From positions 124,001 to 188,000 of the forward strand of contig NZ_JAAALE010000003.1 of the NCBI RefSeq assembly GCF_009905735.1: DNA of 64,000 nt, written 5' to 3'. Every line of letters starts with the position of its first letter. Position 1 is the first letter of the stretch. The notes beneath the pieces were generated by a model. It saw nothing but the letters and a program-made list of their open reading frames with translations. It was not told the DNA's origin and did no database searches. The position numbers and the translations under genes were made by a program. The stretch is from Porphyrobacter sp. SLTP. GTDB lineage: Bacteria > Pseudomonadota > Alphaproteobacteria > Sphingomonadales > Sphingomonadaceae. This document shows positions 17,713-26,527 of this stretch, one piece after another.

Positions 17713-18114
17713 ATGGGGCACAGGGGCATTGGCAGGCTGGCGCTGGCCTGCGCGTTGATGGGGAACGCGTTCGCGCCTTGTGCGGCGCAGGTGCAGGCGA
17801 TCCCGCCCCGCCATGTCGCCCCGAGCTTCGATTGCGCCAAGGCAAGGAAGGGCACCATCGATCAGGTCATCTGCAAGGACCGCGAGCTGTCGATCCTCGA
17901 CCGCACCATGGGCCTCGACTACGAGCGCGCCAAGCTCCAGACCCCGCCGGTCGAACAGGCCAATCTGCTGCGCGAACAGCGCGCCTTCATTGCCAATCGC
18001 AACCTGTGCATGAAGCGCAAGGCCGAGCGGCAGGCCTGCATCGCCTTCGCCTATGAATCGCGCATCCAGCGGCTCGGCGAATGGATCGACCGTTCGGCAT
18101 GGAGCGGCGAATGA
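17713..18114 (+). CDS. LprI-like (DUF1311) small secreted protein
   Basis: 133 residues from the ATG at 17713, preceded by GGGAGAAGAG. Signal peptide through about AAQ (residue 26). The mature domain matches the LprI/DUF1311 pattern: FDCAKARKGTIDQVICKDRELSILDRTMGLDYERA, then LLREQRAFIANRNLC and a C-terminal Cys (ACIAFAYESRIQRL). Members of this family have been described as lysozyme inhibitors or envelope proteins, but the activity here is unproven. Its stop overlaps the start of the DUF4424 gene, so the two are coupled. It is divergent from the sensor kinase gene (164 bp shared promoter region). Confidence 0.8.
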   Translation: MGHRGIGRLALACALMGNAFAPCAAQVQAIPPRHVAPSFDCAKARKGTIDQVICKDRELSILDRTMGLDYERAKLQTPPVEQANLLREQRAFIANRNLCMKRKAERQACIAFAYESRIQRLGEWIDRSAWSGE

Positions 18115-19133
18115 TGCGCGTCGCAATCATCACGCTGGCCGCCGCGCTTGCCGCCGCGCCTGCTCCAGCGCTCGGCAACGACACCGAAGCGAACATTGCG
18201 TTTGGAGGGCTGATCTTCGAGAAAAACGATCAGATCAGCATGGACGCCGAAGACCTGTTCCTCAGTCTCGATCTGGTGCGGGTGCGCTACACCTACACCA
18301 ACCATTCGTCGGCGCCGATCACGCTGCTGGTCGCCTTCCCGCTGCCGGCCGTGCCGCTGGAGGGGCGCGATCCCGACTGGACTGAGGCGTCCTATCCCGA
18401 TTGGAACGATATCAGCATGGAAACCCGCGTCGATGGCAAGCCGGTGGGCCTGATGCGGATCGATATCGCTAAGGTTGCAGGCGTGGATGTCGACAAGCGG
18501 CTCAAGGACCTTGGCTGGCCGGCGCGCCACTGGGAAGACCCCGATTTCCTCGCGCGGATCAACGCCCTGCCCGAGGTGGAAAGATCCGCGCTCACCGCCG
18601 AAGGCCTGCTCGCCATGGACGAGCACGAGCCCGGCCGCGTCCGCCCGTTCTGGAGCGTCGAGACCAGCTTCGTGCGCACCCAGACCTTCCCGCCGGGCGT
18701 GCCGATCACGGTCGAGCATCGCTACACCCCGATGCAGGGCGGCTCGGTTGCCAGCGCGCTCGATCGCGACATCCGGGGCGAGGCGCTTGACCCGGATAGC
18801 GAATATGTCACCCGCTTCTGCGTCGATGAAGCCTTCGTGCGCGGCTATGACCGCAAGCGTTACCGTGCCGATGGCAGTGTGAACGATCTGGTCTTTCCGG
18901 TCGAAAACTGGATCGGTTACACGCTTTCGCCCGGGGCCAACTGGCGCGGGCCGATCAAGCGGTTCCGGCTGACGGTGGACAAGGGCTACACGGACCGCCT
19001 CGTCAGCCTGTGCATGGATGGGCTGAGGAAGGTGAGCCCGACCCGGTTCGAGGTGATCAAGACCGATTACGAACCTGACCGCGATCTCGACGTGCTGTTC
19101 GTGGCGCTTACGCCGATCGAAGGGGGGCAATAG
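18111..19133 (+). CDS. DUF4424 family secreted protein
   Basis: 340 residues from the ATG at 18111, which overlaps the upstream stop codon; the second ATG at 18114 is also possible. Signal peptide (MMRVAIITLAAALAAAPAPALG) followed by the DUF4424 pattern: NDTEANIAFGGLIFEKNDQISMDAEDL, then VRVRYTYTNHSSAPITLLVAFPLP near the N-terminus and FRLTVDKGYTDRLVSLC near the C-terminus. No enzymatic motif is visible and the family has no assigned role. It is the second gene of an operon with the LprI-like gene, and a long inverted repeat follows 10 bp after its stop. Confidence 0.83.
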   Translation: MMRVAIITLAAALAAAPAPALGNDTEANIAFGGLIFEKNDQISMDAEDLFLSLDLVRVRYTYTNHSSAPITLLVAFPLPAVPLEGRDPDWTEASYPDWNDISMETRVDGKPVGLMRIDIAKVAGVDVDKRLKDLGWPARHWEDPDFLARINALPEVERSALTAEGLLAMDEHEPGRVRPFWSVETSFVRTQTFPPGVPITVEHRYTPMQGGSVASALDRDIRGEALDPDSEYVTRFCVDEAFVRGYDRKRYRADGSVNDLVFPVENWIGYTLSPGANWRGPIKRFRLTVDKGYTDRLVSLCMDGLRKVSPTRFEVIKTDYEPDRDLDVLFVALTPIEGGQ

Positions 19134-19142
19134 CCACCCGCC

Positions 19143-19193
19143 CCGTGCGGCATCCCATGATATGGGAGACATGGCGCATGGGATGCCGCACGG
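19143..19193. promoter_or_regulatory. 17-bp perfect inverted repeat upstream of the cysteine-module genes
   Basis: Arms CCGTGCGGCATCCCATG (19143-19159) and CATGGGATGCCGCACGG (19177-19193) are perfect and separated by 17 nt. The site begins 10 bp after the DUF4424 stop and ends 58 bp before the next ATG. No T-run follows. The right arm shares CATGGGATGC with the repeat in the nearby kinase/regulator operon. It is either an operator, an RNA hairpin ending the upstream operon, or both. Confidence 0.6.
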
Positions 19194-19251
19194 CCGACCG
19201 CTCGCCTACCGCTGTTGCCAGCAAGTCTGATTGCAACAGGGGGAATGAACC

Positions 19252-19569
19252 ATGCCAAAGAATGAGAGCCGTAGCCGCCTGCTGATCGCTGGCACGCTAA
19301 GCATCGCCAACCTCGCGCTGGTGGGCAGTCTGGCGCTCGCCGGGCTTGGCGCGCCTGTCCATGCGCAGGGCCAGAACAAGGAAACCATCGTAAAGCCGAC
19401 CCGCGCGGTGGCCTGCCCCTCGGGCTGGCGCACCCCCGATGGCGACACATCGCTGTGCGAGCCGATGGGCACGCTCGCCCCGAAAATCTACGCCAAGAAG
19501 GAAAAGGAAACCTGCGCGGACGGGTACTACGAGGTCTACCGCCTGTGGTGCTCCACCAAGAAGCCGTGA
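19252..19569 (+). CDS. Small exported protein with one four-cysteine module; function unknown
   Basis: 105 residues. Basic N-terminus, long hydrophobic segment and a likely cleavage after VHAQ (residue 39). The mature part carries four cysteines, Cys55, Cys69, Cys88 and Cys100, in a pattern CP-x-GW...C...C-AD-GY...W-C. The same spacing occurs twice in each of the next two genes, so this is a single-module relative. It is the first gene after the long inverted repeat and lies 44 bp upstream of the first two-module gene, which suggests an operon. I do not recognise a named family. Disulphide formation in the periplasm is likely but inferred. Confidence 0.75.
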   Translation: MPKNESRSRLLIAGTLSIANLALVGSLALAGLGAPVHAQGQNKETIVKPTRAVACPSGWRTPDGDTSLCEPMGTLAPKIYAKKEKETCADGYYEVYRLWCSTKKP

Positions 19570-19613
19570 TGCGGCGCTGACCGCAGTCCTTCGACGTTCA
19601 GGAGTATCACACC

Positions 19614-20483
19614 ATGAAAATCATCAGCATGGCCGCCGCCAGCGCGGCGATGGCCTTGGCCGCCTTTGCACTGCCCGCCCCGGCGGCGGCGCAGGGGGCC
19701 GTGGCGAAACAGCCAGAGCCCAAAAACGGTGGCTGCCCGAAAACGTGGCAAAAATCCAAACGGGGATCTGACACCATCTGGTACTGCTATCCGAAGAAGG
19801 ACTCGCCGCCGATCTATCCCAGAGAGGTTCATGTAAGATGCGCCGAGGGCTATGACGACGAAGGCAACTGGTGCGTGGGGATAGTGGCCAAGTCTTCGTC
19901 ATCGTCGGCATCCGGCGGATCGAGCTACGAAGGCCCCGCGGCTGACCGCCTGGTATCCTACGGCACGATCACCAAGGCCAACAAGCTCGACCGCTGCCCG
20001 CTGGGGTATTTCTCCAAGTCGGACATGACGATCTGCACCACCCGCCTCTCGCCCGCACCGAAGAGCCGCGTGAAGGACGGGGCGTGCAACAGCAACGAGA
20101 TCGACGAGTGGGGCCTCTACTGCACCGCTGACGCGAACGTCATTACTCGCGAACAGGCCGAACAGGAGGCCACGCGCGATTTCAATGCGATCTATTCGGC
20201 CAATGGCGCGAACTACCCCGCGCAAGGCAGCGATACCGAGGATTATCCCTCGATGGTTGCCGCCTATGGCCCGAAGAACGGCGCTGCGTCTGCATCGGCT
20301 GCGTCCAACAGCACCGGCGATCAGGCCGCTGCTCCCGCCACCCAGCAGACCGCGCAATGCACCACCGATAATGGCTCGGCCACGGGCGCAGCGATTGGCG
20401 GCGCCGTGGGCGGTGATGCCGGGGCGGCACTGGGCGGCATGCTCGGCGGGCTCGGCAAGAAGAAGAAAAAGAAGGGCTGCTGA
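19614..20483 (+). CDS. Exported protein with two four-cysteine modules and a glycine-zipper tail; unknown function
   Basis: 289 residues, CAGGAG ribosome binding site. Signal peptide to about residue 27. Module 1: Cys41, 58, 76, 87. Ser/Gly linker at 93-104. Module 2: Cys128, 141, 158, 170. Each begins CP-x-x-[WY] and ends with an aromatic residue before Cys. After a low-complexity Ala-rich stretch comes a Cys and a glycine zipper (ATGAAIGGAVGGDAGAALGG) like those in 17-kDa surface-antigen-type proteins, then six lysines and a final Gly-Cys. The glycine zipper suggests outer-membrane association. The next gene is a full-length paralogue of identical length. Confidence 0.78.
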   Translation: MKIISMAAASAAMALAAFALPAPAAAQGAVAKQPEPKNGGCPKTWQKSKRGSDTIWYCYPKKDSPPIYPREVHVRCAEGYDDEGNWCVGIVAKSSSSSASGGSSYEGPAADRLVSYGTITKANKLDRCPLGYFSKSDMTICTTRLSPAPKSRVKDGACNSNEIDEWGLYCTADANVITREQAEQEATRDFNAIYSANGANYPAQGSDTEDYPSMVAAYGPKNGAASASAASNSTGDQAAAPATQQTAQCTTDNGSATGAAIGGAVGGDAGAALGGMLGGLGKKKKKKGC

Positions 20484-20599
20484 GGCGGGATGCCTCGCAG
20501 CGAGCGGGCAGGGCGGCCGGGGGCTGCTTTGCCAGCTGGTGGTCACAAGGCTGGCCATCTGGCGCTCCCCACGGACCCTGCTTTCAGGAGAGAATTGAC

Positions 20600-21469
20600 A
20601 TGAAAATCATCAGCATGGCCGCCGCGAGCGCGGCGATGGCTCTTGCCACCATTCCCTTCGCCAGCCCGGTAGCGGCGCAGGGCACCGTGGCGAAAATGGC
20701 ATTGCCCGAATACAGCAGCTGCCCGAAAGGGTGGCAGAAGTCCAAGCGGGGATCCGACACCACTTTCTATTGCTATCCGACCAAGGATTCGAAACCTGCC
20801 TACCCCAAGGAAGGCTCGACCAGATGCGCGGACGGCTATGAACAGCAGAGCAACTTCTGCGTGAAGGAAGACGACGAGTCTTCGCGTTCGTCATCGTCGA
20901 GCAGCTCCAGCGGCGCGGTCTACACACCGCCCACCTATGGTTCGATCAAGAAGGCCAGTGCCTTCGATCGGTGCCCGGTCGGCTATCACACCTCCGAACC
21001 CGATGTGATGGAATGCGTCTCATATGATTACGCCGCCGGAAAGCAGCCCCTGACCCGCGCCAAGAAGGGCAAGCCCTGCGCTGCCGACGAGGTGGATGAA
21101 TGGGGCCTGTGGTGCACCTCCAAGGTCACCCAGCTCACCCGGAACGAGGCCGAACAGGAAGCGGTCGCCGATGTGAACCACCTGTTCCCGCGTGACGGGA
21201 AAGGCGGCAATCAGGGGCCGGATTACAAAAACACGCCGGGCATTGTTGCGATCTTCGGCCCGGAAGGTGCCGCGCCGAGCGCCAATGGCGCGTCTGGCGC
21301 CGCGTCCTCTGACGATCAGGCCGCCGCTGCCCCAAAGACCGCGCAATGCACCACCGACAGCGGCTCGGCCACAGGTGCGGCCATCGGCGGCGCCGTGGGC
21401 GGCGATGCCGGGGCCGTGCTGGGCGGGATGCTCGGCGGGCTCGGCAAGAAGAAGAAGAAGACCTGCTAG
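20600..21469 (+). CDS. Paralogue: exported protein with two four-cysteine modules and glycine-zipper tail
   Basis: 289 residues, same length as its upstream neighbour. The N-terminal MKIISMAAASAAMALA and the C-terminal zipper with its lysine run and terminal Cys are almost identical to the neighbour. The middle keeps the two cysteine modules (first from CPKGWQKSKRGSDTTFYC, second from RCPVGYHTSEPDVMEC to EWGLWC) and a serine-rich linker (SSRSSSSSSSS), but differs elsewhere. A GGAGAG ribosome binding site precedes the start. The intergenic gap of 116 bp could hold its own promoter. Function unknown; paired paralogues may be partners or alternative versions of one envelope component. Confidence 0.78.
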   Translation: MKIISMAAASAAMALATIPFASPVAAQGTVAKMALPEYSSCPKGWQKSKRGSDTTFYCYPTKDSKPAYPKEGSTRCADGYEQQSNFCVKEDDESSRSSSSSSSSGAVYTPPTYGSIKKASAFDRCPVGYHTSEPDVMECVSYDYAAGKQPLTRAKKGKPCAADEVDEWGLWCTSKVTQLTRNEAEQEAVADVNHLFPRDGKGGNQGPDYKNTPGIVAIFGPEGAAPSANGASGAASSDDQAAAAPKTAQCTTDSGSATGAAIGGAVGGDAGAVLGGMLGGLGKKKKKTC

Positions 21470-21631
21470 AGAACTTTGCGACCATTCCGGGTGAGCCTTT
21501 GCATGCGGGGCGCCGGAATCGTCACGAAGGGCTCGAAGCGCGCTGGTTCATTGCGACCCGGACCTGCGCGTTCAACTCGGGGCGCGGACGCGACTCTGCG
21601 CCCCCTTTTCACCTTTCGAGAGGCAAATCCG

Positions 21632-22372
21632 ATGCGTCTGCTCGCCTACGCTCTGCTGATAGCGGTCCCTGCCACCATGAACCCGCTGGCACCCGTCGCC
21701 GCGCAGGATGGCAACGCGGCCACGCTGCTCGTCAGCTCGTCGCCCGCGCGTGATGGCAGCGGCACCGAGCCGGTCAGCGAAGTCACACTCGCCTTCGCGG
21801 CCAAGGTCGAGCTGTTCAGCGTTGCGATCACCGCGCCCGATGGCCGCGAAGTGCCGGTCTATCAGACCGACTACGCCCCCGGCACGCCCAGGCTCACCGG
21901 CAAGGATTTCGCCTTCACTCTGGCCGAGCCAATGACCCAGCCCGGCACCTACACCCTCAGCTATCTGCTCAAGACCAAGGGCATTTCTTCACTGAACGGG
22001 TTCATCAGTTTCACCATCGAACCCCGCTTCCCCGCGCCCAAAGTGGTCGCGATCACACCGGGCCCGGGCGATGAAATCGCCGCGCCGCTGACAGAACTGA
22101 CGCTGGAGCTGGAACGCCCTGCGGACCTTGTGATGTTCGATCTGCAACGGGTCGAAGCCAATGGCGATGAAGTGGCGATCACCACGATCCAGTCCTTCAT
22201 CGACGATCAGACCCCCGAAACCGCGATCCGCACCGACACACGGTTCAGTTTCACGCTGGCCGAGCCGCTCACCGCGCCGGGCGACTATTCGGTCGCCTAT
22301 GGCTACACCGTGACCAACCCGGACGGCAGCCTGTCATCCGTCACCGATATGGCCAACTTCACCATCCGGTGA
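21632..22372 (+). CDS. CopC-like exported protein with two immunoglobulin-like domains
   Basis: 246 residues from the ATG at 21632, preceded by GAGAGG and followed by a signal peptide ending VAAQ. The first domain resembles CopC/PcoC: LLVSSSPARDGSGTEPVSEVTLAFAAKVELFSVAITAPDG, ending FISFTIEP. A second similar domain follows (AAPLTELTLELERPADL, ending MANFTIR). Classical CopC copper ligands (N-terminal His, Met-rich loop) are not evident, so copper binding is uncertain and a structural or carrier role is possible. It lies 162 bp downstream of the cysteine-module genes in the same direction and may belong to the same transcription unit. Confidence 0.7.
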   Translation: MRLLAYALLIAVPATMNPLAPVAAQDGNAATLLVSSSPARDGSGTEPVSEVTLAFAAKVELFSVAITAPDGREVPVYQTDYAPGTPRLTGKDFAFTLAEPMTQPGTYTLSYLLKTKGISSLNGFISFTIEPRFPAPKVVAITPGPGDEIAAPLTELTLELERPADLVMFDLQRVEANGDEVAITTIQSFIDDQTPETAIRTDTRFSFTLAEPLTAPGDYSVAYGYTVTNPDGSLSSVTDMANFTIR

Positions 22373-22554
22373 GCGAGTGACCCGCTTGGGCGACCGTCGG
22401 GCCGATCGTCTTCGTGGACTCTCTCAGATCGTCGCCTTACCTGTCACAGGCGCTGACGGCGCCGGACGCAACCGACCCTCGATGCCACACGCGCGCAATT
22501 CGCCCTGCTCAGAGACGGTTTTTTCAGCTATTTCATGGGATTGTGGGGAAATGG

Positions 22555-22625
<71 letters not shown>

Positions 22626-22683
22626 TCGGGTTTCGGCGGTGCCCATGCCATTGAATAGCGCGGTGCGTCAATATCGGGCTGCG

Positions 22684-23559
22684 TCAGGCGGGCGCGTTCA
22701 CGGCCATATTGTCGATGAGGCGCGTGTTGCCGATCCGGGCGGCGACGAGCAGGCGAGCGGGGGTTTGGCCCAAAGCGCTGAGCGGGGCCAGTGAGCGGCT
22801 GTCGGCCAAGGCGGCATAATCGACGCGGGCGAAGCCTGCCGCGAGGATGTCGGCCTGCAATCCCGCCAACACGTTGGCCACATCAGCGCCGCGTTCGATT
22901 GCGGTGATGGCGGCCCGCATCGCGCGGGGCAGGGCTGCGGCGGCGCGGCGATCATCGGGCGAAAGATAGCGGTTGCGGCTGCTCATCGCCAAGCCGTCCG
23001 CCTCGCGCACCGTCGGCACGCCGATGATGGCGTCCACGTGCGGTCGGGTGAGGTCGAGGTCGCGGGCCATGGTGCGGATCACGGCGAGCTGCTGGAAATC
23101 CTTCTCACCGAAGAACGCCATGTCGGGCTGCACCTGATTGAACAGCTTGCACACCACGGTCGCGACGCCGTCGAAATGCCCCGGCCGGGCCGCACCGCAC
23201 AGCCCGTCGCTGACGCCGGCAACGCTGATATTGGTGGCGAAGCCGGAGGGATACATCGCCTCCACATCCGGCGCCCACAGCAGGGCGACACCTTCGGCCT
23301 CCAGCATCGCAGCGTCTTGCGCAAGTTGGCGGGGATAGGCGTCCAGATCCTCGTTCACGCCGAACTGCTTGGGATTGACGAAGATCGAGGCGACCACATG
23401 ATCGGCCGCGGCCCGCGCGCGGCGGACCAGCGTGAGGTGACCTTCGTGCAGCGCGCCCATGGTCGGCACCAGCGCAACCGTCGCCCCGCCGTGTCCATCG
23501 GACGCCCGCAACTGTGCCAAAGCGGTTCTCAACATTTGCAGCGACTTGACCGTTTGCAC
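22684..23559 (-). CDS. panC: Pantoate--beta-alanine ligase
   Basis: 291 residues from a GTG at 23559, selected because GGAGG lies 7 nt upstream; the ATG at 23535 would cut into the conserved start and longer frames lack a site. It joins pantoate and beta-alanine with ATP to give pantothenate in coenzyme A synthesis. Family motifs are present: [15 protein letters not shown] (ATP-binding HxGH-type), [36 protein letters not shown] and SSRNRYLSP. It is divergent from mipZ with a 98-bp shared promoter region and does not sit in a panBCD operon. Confidence 0.96.
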   Translation of the reverse strand: MQTVKSLQMLRTALAQLRASDGHGGATVALVPTMGALHEGHLTLVRRARAAADHVVASIFVNPKQFGVNEDLDAYPRQLAQDAAMLEAEGVALLWAPDVEAMYPSGFATNISVAGVSDGLCGAARPGHFDGVATVVCKLFNQVQPDMAFFGEKDFQQLAVIRTMARDLDLTRPHVDAIIGVPTVREADGLAMSSRNRYLSPDDRRAAAALPRAMRAAITAIERGADVANVLAGLQADILAAGFARVDYAALADSRSLAPLSALGQTPARLLVAARIGNTRLIDNMAVNAPA

Positions 23560-23657
23560 CTGTGCGCCTCCAAGACTACACCAACGCTCGTGCCCTAGCG
23601 GCGCAAGCTGTCCCATTTCAAGCCGATCCGCCCTCGGGCCCCGCGAAGAGACCGACC

Positions 23658-24524
23658 ATGCCGCCCGCCTCGCGCGCTCAACCTTCCGAACCCGTGCTCG
23701 CGGGCCGCCGTCTGCGCAAGGGGCAGGCTCACCGGATCGTGTTCGCCAACGAGAAAGGGGGCACCGGCAAATCGACCACGGCGGTCCATGTTGCCGTCGC
23801 GCTGTCCTATCTCGGCGCGCGGGTGGCTTCGATCGATCTCGATCCGCGGCAACGCACCATGCACCGCTATATCGAGAACCGGCTGACTACGCTCGAACGG
23901 CGCGGGCTCACGCTGCCGACCCCCGATTGCGAGGTGTTTCGCGGCAATAACACCGGCGACCTGCTCGGCATGATCCGGCGGTTGGAGGCGAGCTGCGATT
24001 TCCTGATCATCGACAATCCGGGGCGCGATGATCCCTATGCGCGGATTGCGGTCGAGCAGGCCGATACGCTGGTCACGCCGATGAACGACAGTTTCGTCGA
24101 TTTCGATCTGATCGGGCAGGTCGATGCGGAGACCTTCAAGGTCAAGAAGCTGTCCTTTTTTGCCGAGCTGATCTGGGAGGCGCGGATGAAGCGCAGCCGC
24201 ATGACCATCGAACAGCAGCGCCCCGAAATGGACTGGATCGTGGTCAGGAACCGCACCGGCCACGTCGAAGCGCGCAACCAGGCGCGTCTGCACAAGGCGC
24301 TGAGCGAGATGGCCAAGCGGGTCGGCTTCCGGGTGACGCAGGGCCTTTCGGAGCGCGTGATCTATCGCGAGCTGTTCCCGTCCGGGCTGACACTGCTCGA
24401 CAAGGGGCATCTGGGCGAGCTCGGCACCAGCCACCTCATCGCGCGGCAGGAACTGCGCGCGCTGGTCAAGGCGCTGAGCCTGCCTGCTTTTGATCGTGAG
24501 CAGGGTGAGCTGGAGATGGCATGA
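23658..24524 (+). CDS. mipZ: Cell-division positioning ATPase MipZ
   Basis: 288 residues from the ATG at 23658. A ParA/MinD-superfamily P-loop ATPase with deviant Walker A KGGTGKST (33-40) close to the N-terminus, [17 protein letters not shown] (MipZ-type switch region) and [17 protein letters not shown]. MipZ forms a gradient from ParB bound near parS and blocks FtsZ assembly away from mid-cell in alphaproteobacteria; this follows from family knowledge. A parS site lies about 6 kb away in the same window. The stop overlaps the next gene (ATGA), coupling it to a J-domain protein. Confidence 0.93.
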   Translation: MPPASRAQPSEPVLAGRRLRKGQAHRIVFANEKGGTGKSTTAVHVAVALSYLGARVASIDLDPRQRTMHRYIENRLTTLERRGLTLPTPDCEVFRGNNTGDLLGMIRRLEASCDFLIIDNPGRDDPYARIAVEQADTLVTPMNDSFVDFDLIGQVDAETFKVKKLSFFAELIWEARMKRSRMTIEQQRPEMDWIVVRNRTGHVEARNQARLHKALSEMAKRVGFRVTQGLSERVIYRELFPSGLTLLDKGHLGELGTSHLIARQELRALVKALSLPAFDREQGELEMA

Positions 24525-24835
24525 AGTACATTCTGCTGATTGTTGTCGCTTGCGTGTTCTGCCGCTGGGCGCTGGGCAAGTGGCCGTGGGAATTCCTGCG
24601 CGCGCCCTCCACCCGCAGTCAGGCCGTCTTCCGGGCGCGCAAGCTGCTCGGGGTCGAAGCGGGGGCGGATCGTGACGCAATCATCCTCGCGCACCGCCGC
24701 CTGACCACGCTGGTGCATCCCGACAAAGGCGGCACCACCGCCGCGATGCAGGAAGCCAATGCCGCGCGCGATCTGCTGCTCGCTGAACTGCCGGACCCGC
24801 CGGCCATTTCGCCGGACGATGACCTGCCCCGCTAA
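24521..24835 (+). CDS. Membrane-anchored J-domain protein (DnaJ-like)
   Basis: 104 residues. An N-terminal membrane helix (ILLIVVACVFCRWALG) is followed by a short J domain: ARKLLGVEAGADRDAIILAHRRLTTLVHPDKGG with the essential HPD at 66-68. No zinc-finger or client domain is present, so it probably recruits and stimulates a DnaK partner at the inner membrane. It overlaps the 3' end of mipZ by 4 bp, so the two are translated together. Its link to division or ParB is not established. Confidence 0.86.
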   Translation: MKYILLIVVACVFCRWALGKWPWEFLRAPSTRSQAVFRARKLLGVEAGADRDAIILAHRRLTTLVHPDKGGTTAAMQEANAARDLLLAELPDPPAISPDDDLPR

Positions 24836-24992
24836 TCGGCGACCCCACTGATCCGGCCTGGCCGGAATATTTGTGCTGGCTAATCCGTTGATCGGACACG
24901 AATCCGCGCTATGCCGCGAGACCACAGCCTTCAATTCGAGCAGCAGCCATTCTAAGTGGCGCTGACACAGCGGCAATGGAGTACATCTTGCC

Positions 24993-26408
24993 ATGAAACA
25001 CCAATTTCACCCGACCGTGCTGCGCGAATACGACATTCGCGGGATTATCGGCGAAACGCTGGGCGCGGATGATGCGCGCGCGATTGGCCGGGCGTTCGGC
25101 ACCTTGCTGCGCGAAGCCGGCGGCACCACCGTGGCGGTGGGTTATGACGGCCGGGTCAGCTCGCCGATGCTCGAACATGCGCTGGTTGAGGGCCTGACTG
25201 CGAGCGGCTGCGATGTGGTGCGGATCGGCATGGGGGCCACCCCGATGCTCTATTACGCCGAAGCGTCAGACGAAGAGGTGGATGGCGGCATTCAGATAAC
25301 TGGCAGCCACAACCCCCCCAATTACAATGGCTTCAAGATGGTGTTTCAGGGGCGTCCGTTCTTCGGCGCCGATATCCAGAAGCTCGGGGAATTGGCAGCA
25401 GACGGGGCGTTCGCCTGCGGCACGGGCAATGTCACGATGCGCGACATCCTTGACGAATATGTCGAGCGCCTGCTCGAAGGCCTCGCCGGGATCGATCCCG
25501 CCAAGCTCGAAGGGCTGCGCGTCGGCTGGGATGCCGGGAATGGCGCGGCCGGCCCCGCGCTCGAAGCGCTGGCGGCCCGGCTGCCGGGGGAACATCACCT
25601 GCTCTTCACTGACGTTGATGGACATTTTCCCAACCACCATCCCGATCCGACCGTGGAGGCCAATCTGGTCGATCTGCGCGCCCTCGTCGCGGACAAGAAC
25701 CTCGATTTCGGGGTCGCTTTCGACGGCGATGGCGACCGGATCGGTGCAATCGACGGCACAGGCCGGGTGATCTGGGGCGATCAGCTCTTGATGATCTACG
25801 CCGAGGATCTGCTGCGGAAACGGCCCGGATCCACGATTATCGCCGATGTGAAGGCCAGCCGCGCACTGTTTGACCGGGTGGCGGAACTGGGCGGCGAGCC
25901 CTTGATGTGGAAGACGGGCCATTCGCTCATTAAGTCCAAAATGAAGGAAACGGGCGCGCCGCTCGCGGGGGAGATGAGCGGCCACGTATTTTTCGCGGAC
26001 GAATATTACGGCTTTGATGACGCGCTCTACGCAGGAATACGGTTGCTCGCGGCCTCGGCCCGGCTCGGTAAATCGGTGACGGAACTGCGCGGGGCGATCC
26101 CGCCGATGCTCAACACGCCCGAATTGCGGTTCCAGGTCGATGAAGTCCGGAAGTTTGCCGCCATGGCCGAAATCGCCGGGCGGCTTACCACCAACCCCGG
26201 CCCGGAGGTCGAAAGCGTCAACGCCACCGATGGCGTGCGGGTCAATACGGCTGACGGCTGGTGGCTGCTGCGCGCATCGAACACGCAGGATGTGCTGGTC
26301 GCCCGCGCGGAGAGCGAGACGCCCGAGGGGCTCGAACGCCTGCTCGCGCAGATCGACGCGCAGCTGGCGGCATCGGGGCTGGAACGCGGGGAATCGGTCG
26401 GGCACTGA
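24993..26408 (+). CDS. Phosphomannomutase/phosphoglucomutase
   Basis: 471 residues, GGAG upstream of the ATG. An alpha-D-phosphohexomutase with all family signatures: active-site serine loop ITGSHNPPNYNGFKM (Ser105), metal-binding DGDGDRIGAID, sugar-binding GEMSGHVFF and C-terminal phosphate loop VRVNTADGWWLLRASNTQ. It interconverts hexose 1- and 6-phosphates for surface polysaccharide and nucleotide sugar synthesis; whether mannose, glucose or both are used cannot be told from sequence alone. It is monocistronic or first in a short unit. Confidence 0.94.
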   Translation: MKHQFHPTVLREYDIRGIIGETLGADDARAIGRAFGTLLREAGGTTVAVGYDGRVSSPMLEHALVEGLTASGCDVVRIGMGATPMLYYAEASDEEVDGGIQITGSHNPPNYNGFKMVFQGRPFFGADIQKLGELAADGAFACGTGNVTMRDILDEYVERLLEGLAGIDPAKLEGLRVGWDAGNGAAGPALEALAARLPGEHHLLFTDVDGHFPNHHPDPTVEANLVDLRALVADKNLDFGVAFDGDGDRIGAIDGTGRVIWGDQLLMIYAEDLLRKRPGSTIIADVKASRALFDRVAELGGEPLMWKTGHSLIKSKMKETGAPLAGEMSGHVFFADEYYGFDDALYAGIRLLAASARLGKSVTELRGAIPPMLNTPELRFQVDEVRKFAAMAEIAGRLTTNPGPEVESVNATDGVRVNTADGWWLLRASNTQDVLVARAESETPEGLERLLAQIDAQLAASGLERGESVGH

Positions 26409-26527
26409 TGTGGTTTTGAAGCCCGCTTGCACGGTCGGAAGGGCGATGCTCAGAGGCGTATGAGACGCCGGACTGGCGCACGCCGGGCTGGTGCGGCAGT
26501 GATGTATCGGGAAACAGGAGAGATTCG

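Larger units (their letters stand above)
19614..21469 (+). repeat. Tandem gene duplication of the two-module cysteine protein
   Basis: The two 870-bp genes at 19614 and 20600 share a start block of 26 identical bases followed by 14 more after one mismatch, the preceding TTCAGGAG, and a highly similar last 130 bp encoding the glycine zipper and lysine tail. The middle regions have diverged strongly at protein level, so ends are conserved and the centre is changing. Confidence 0.75.

Noticed and set aside
19143..19193. The long inverted repeat as an insertion-sequence end or ordinary terminator
   Set aside because: No transposase or target duplication is nearby, and no T-run follows the stem; a regulatory or hairpin role fits better.
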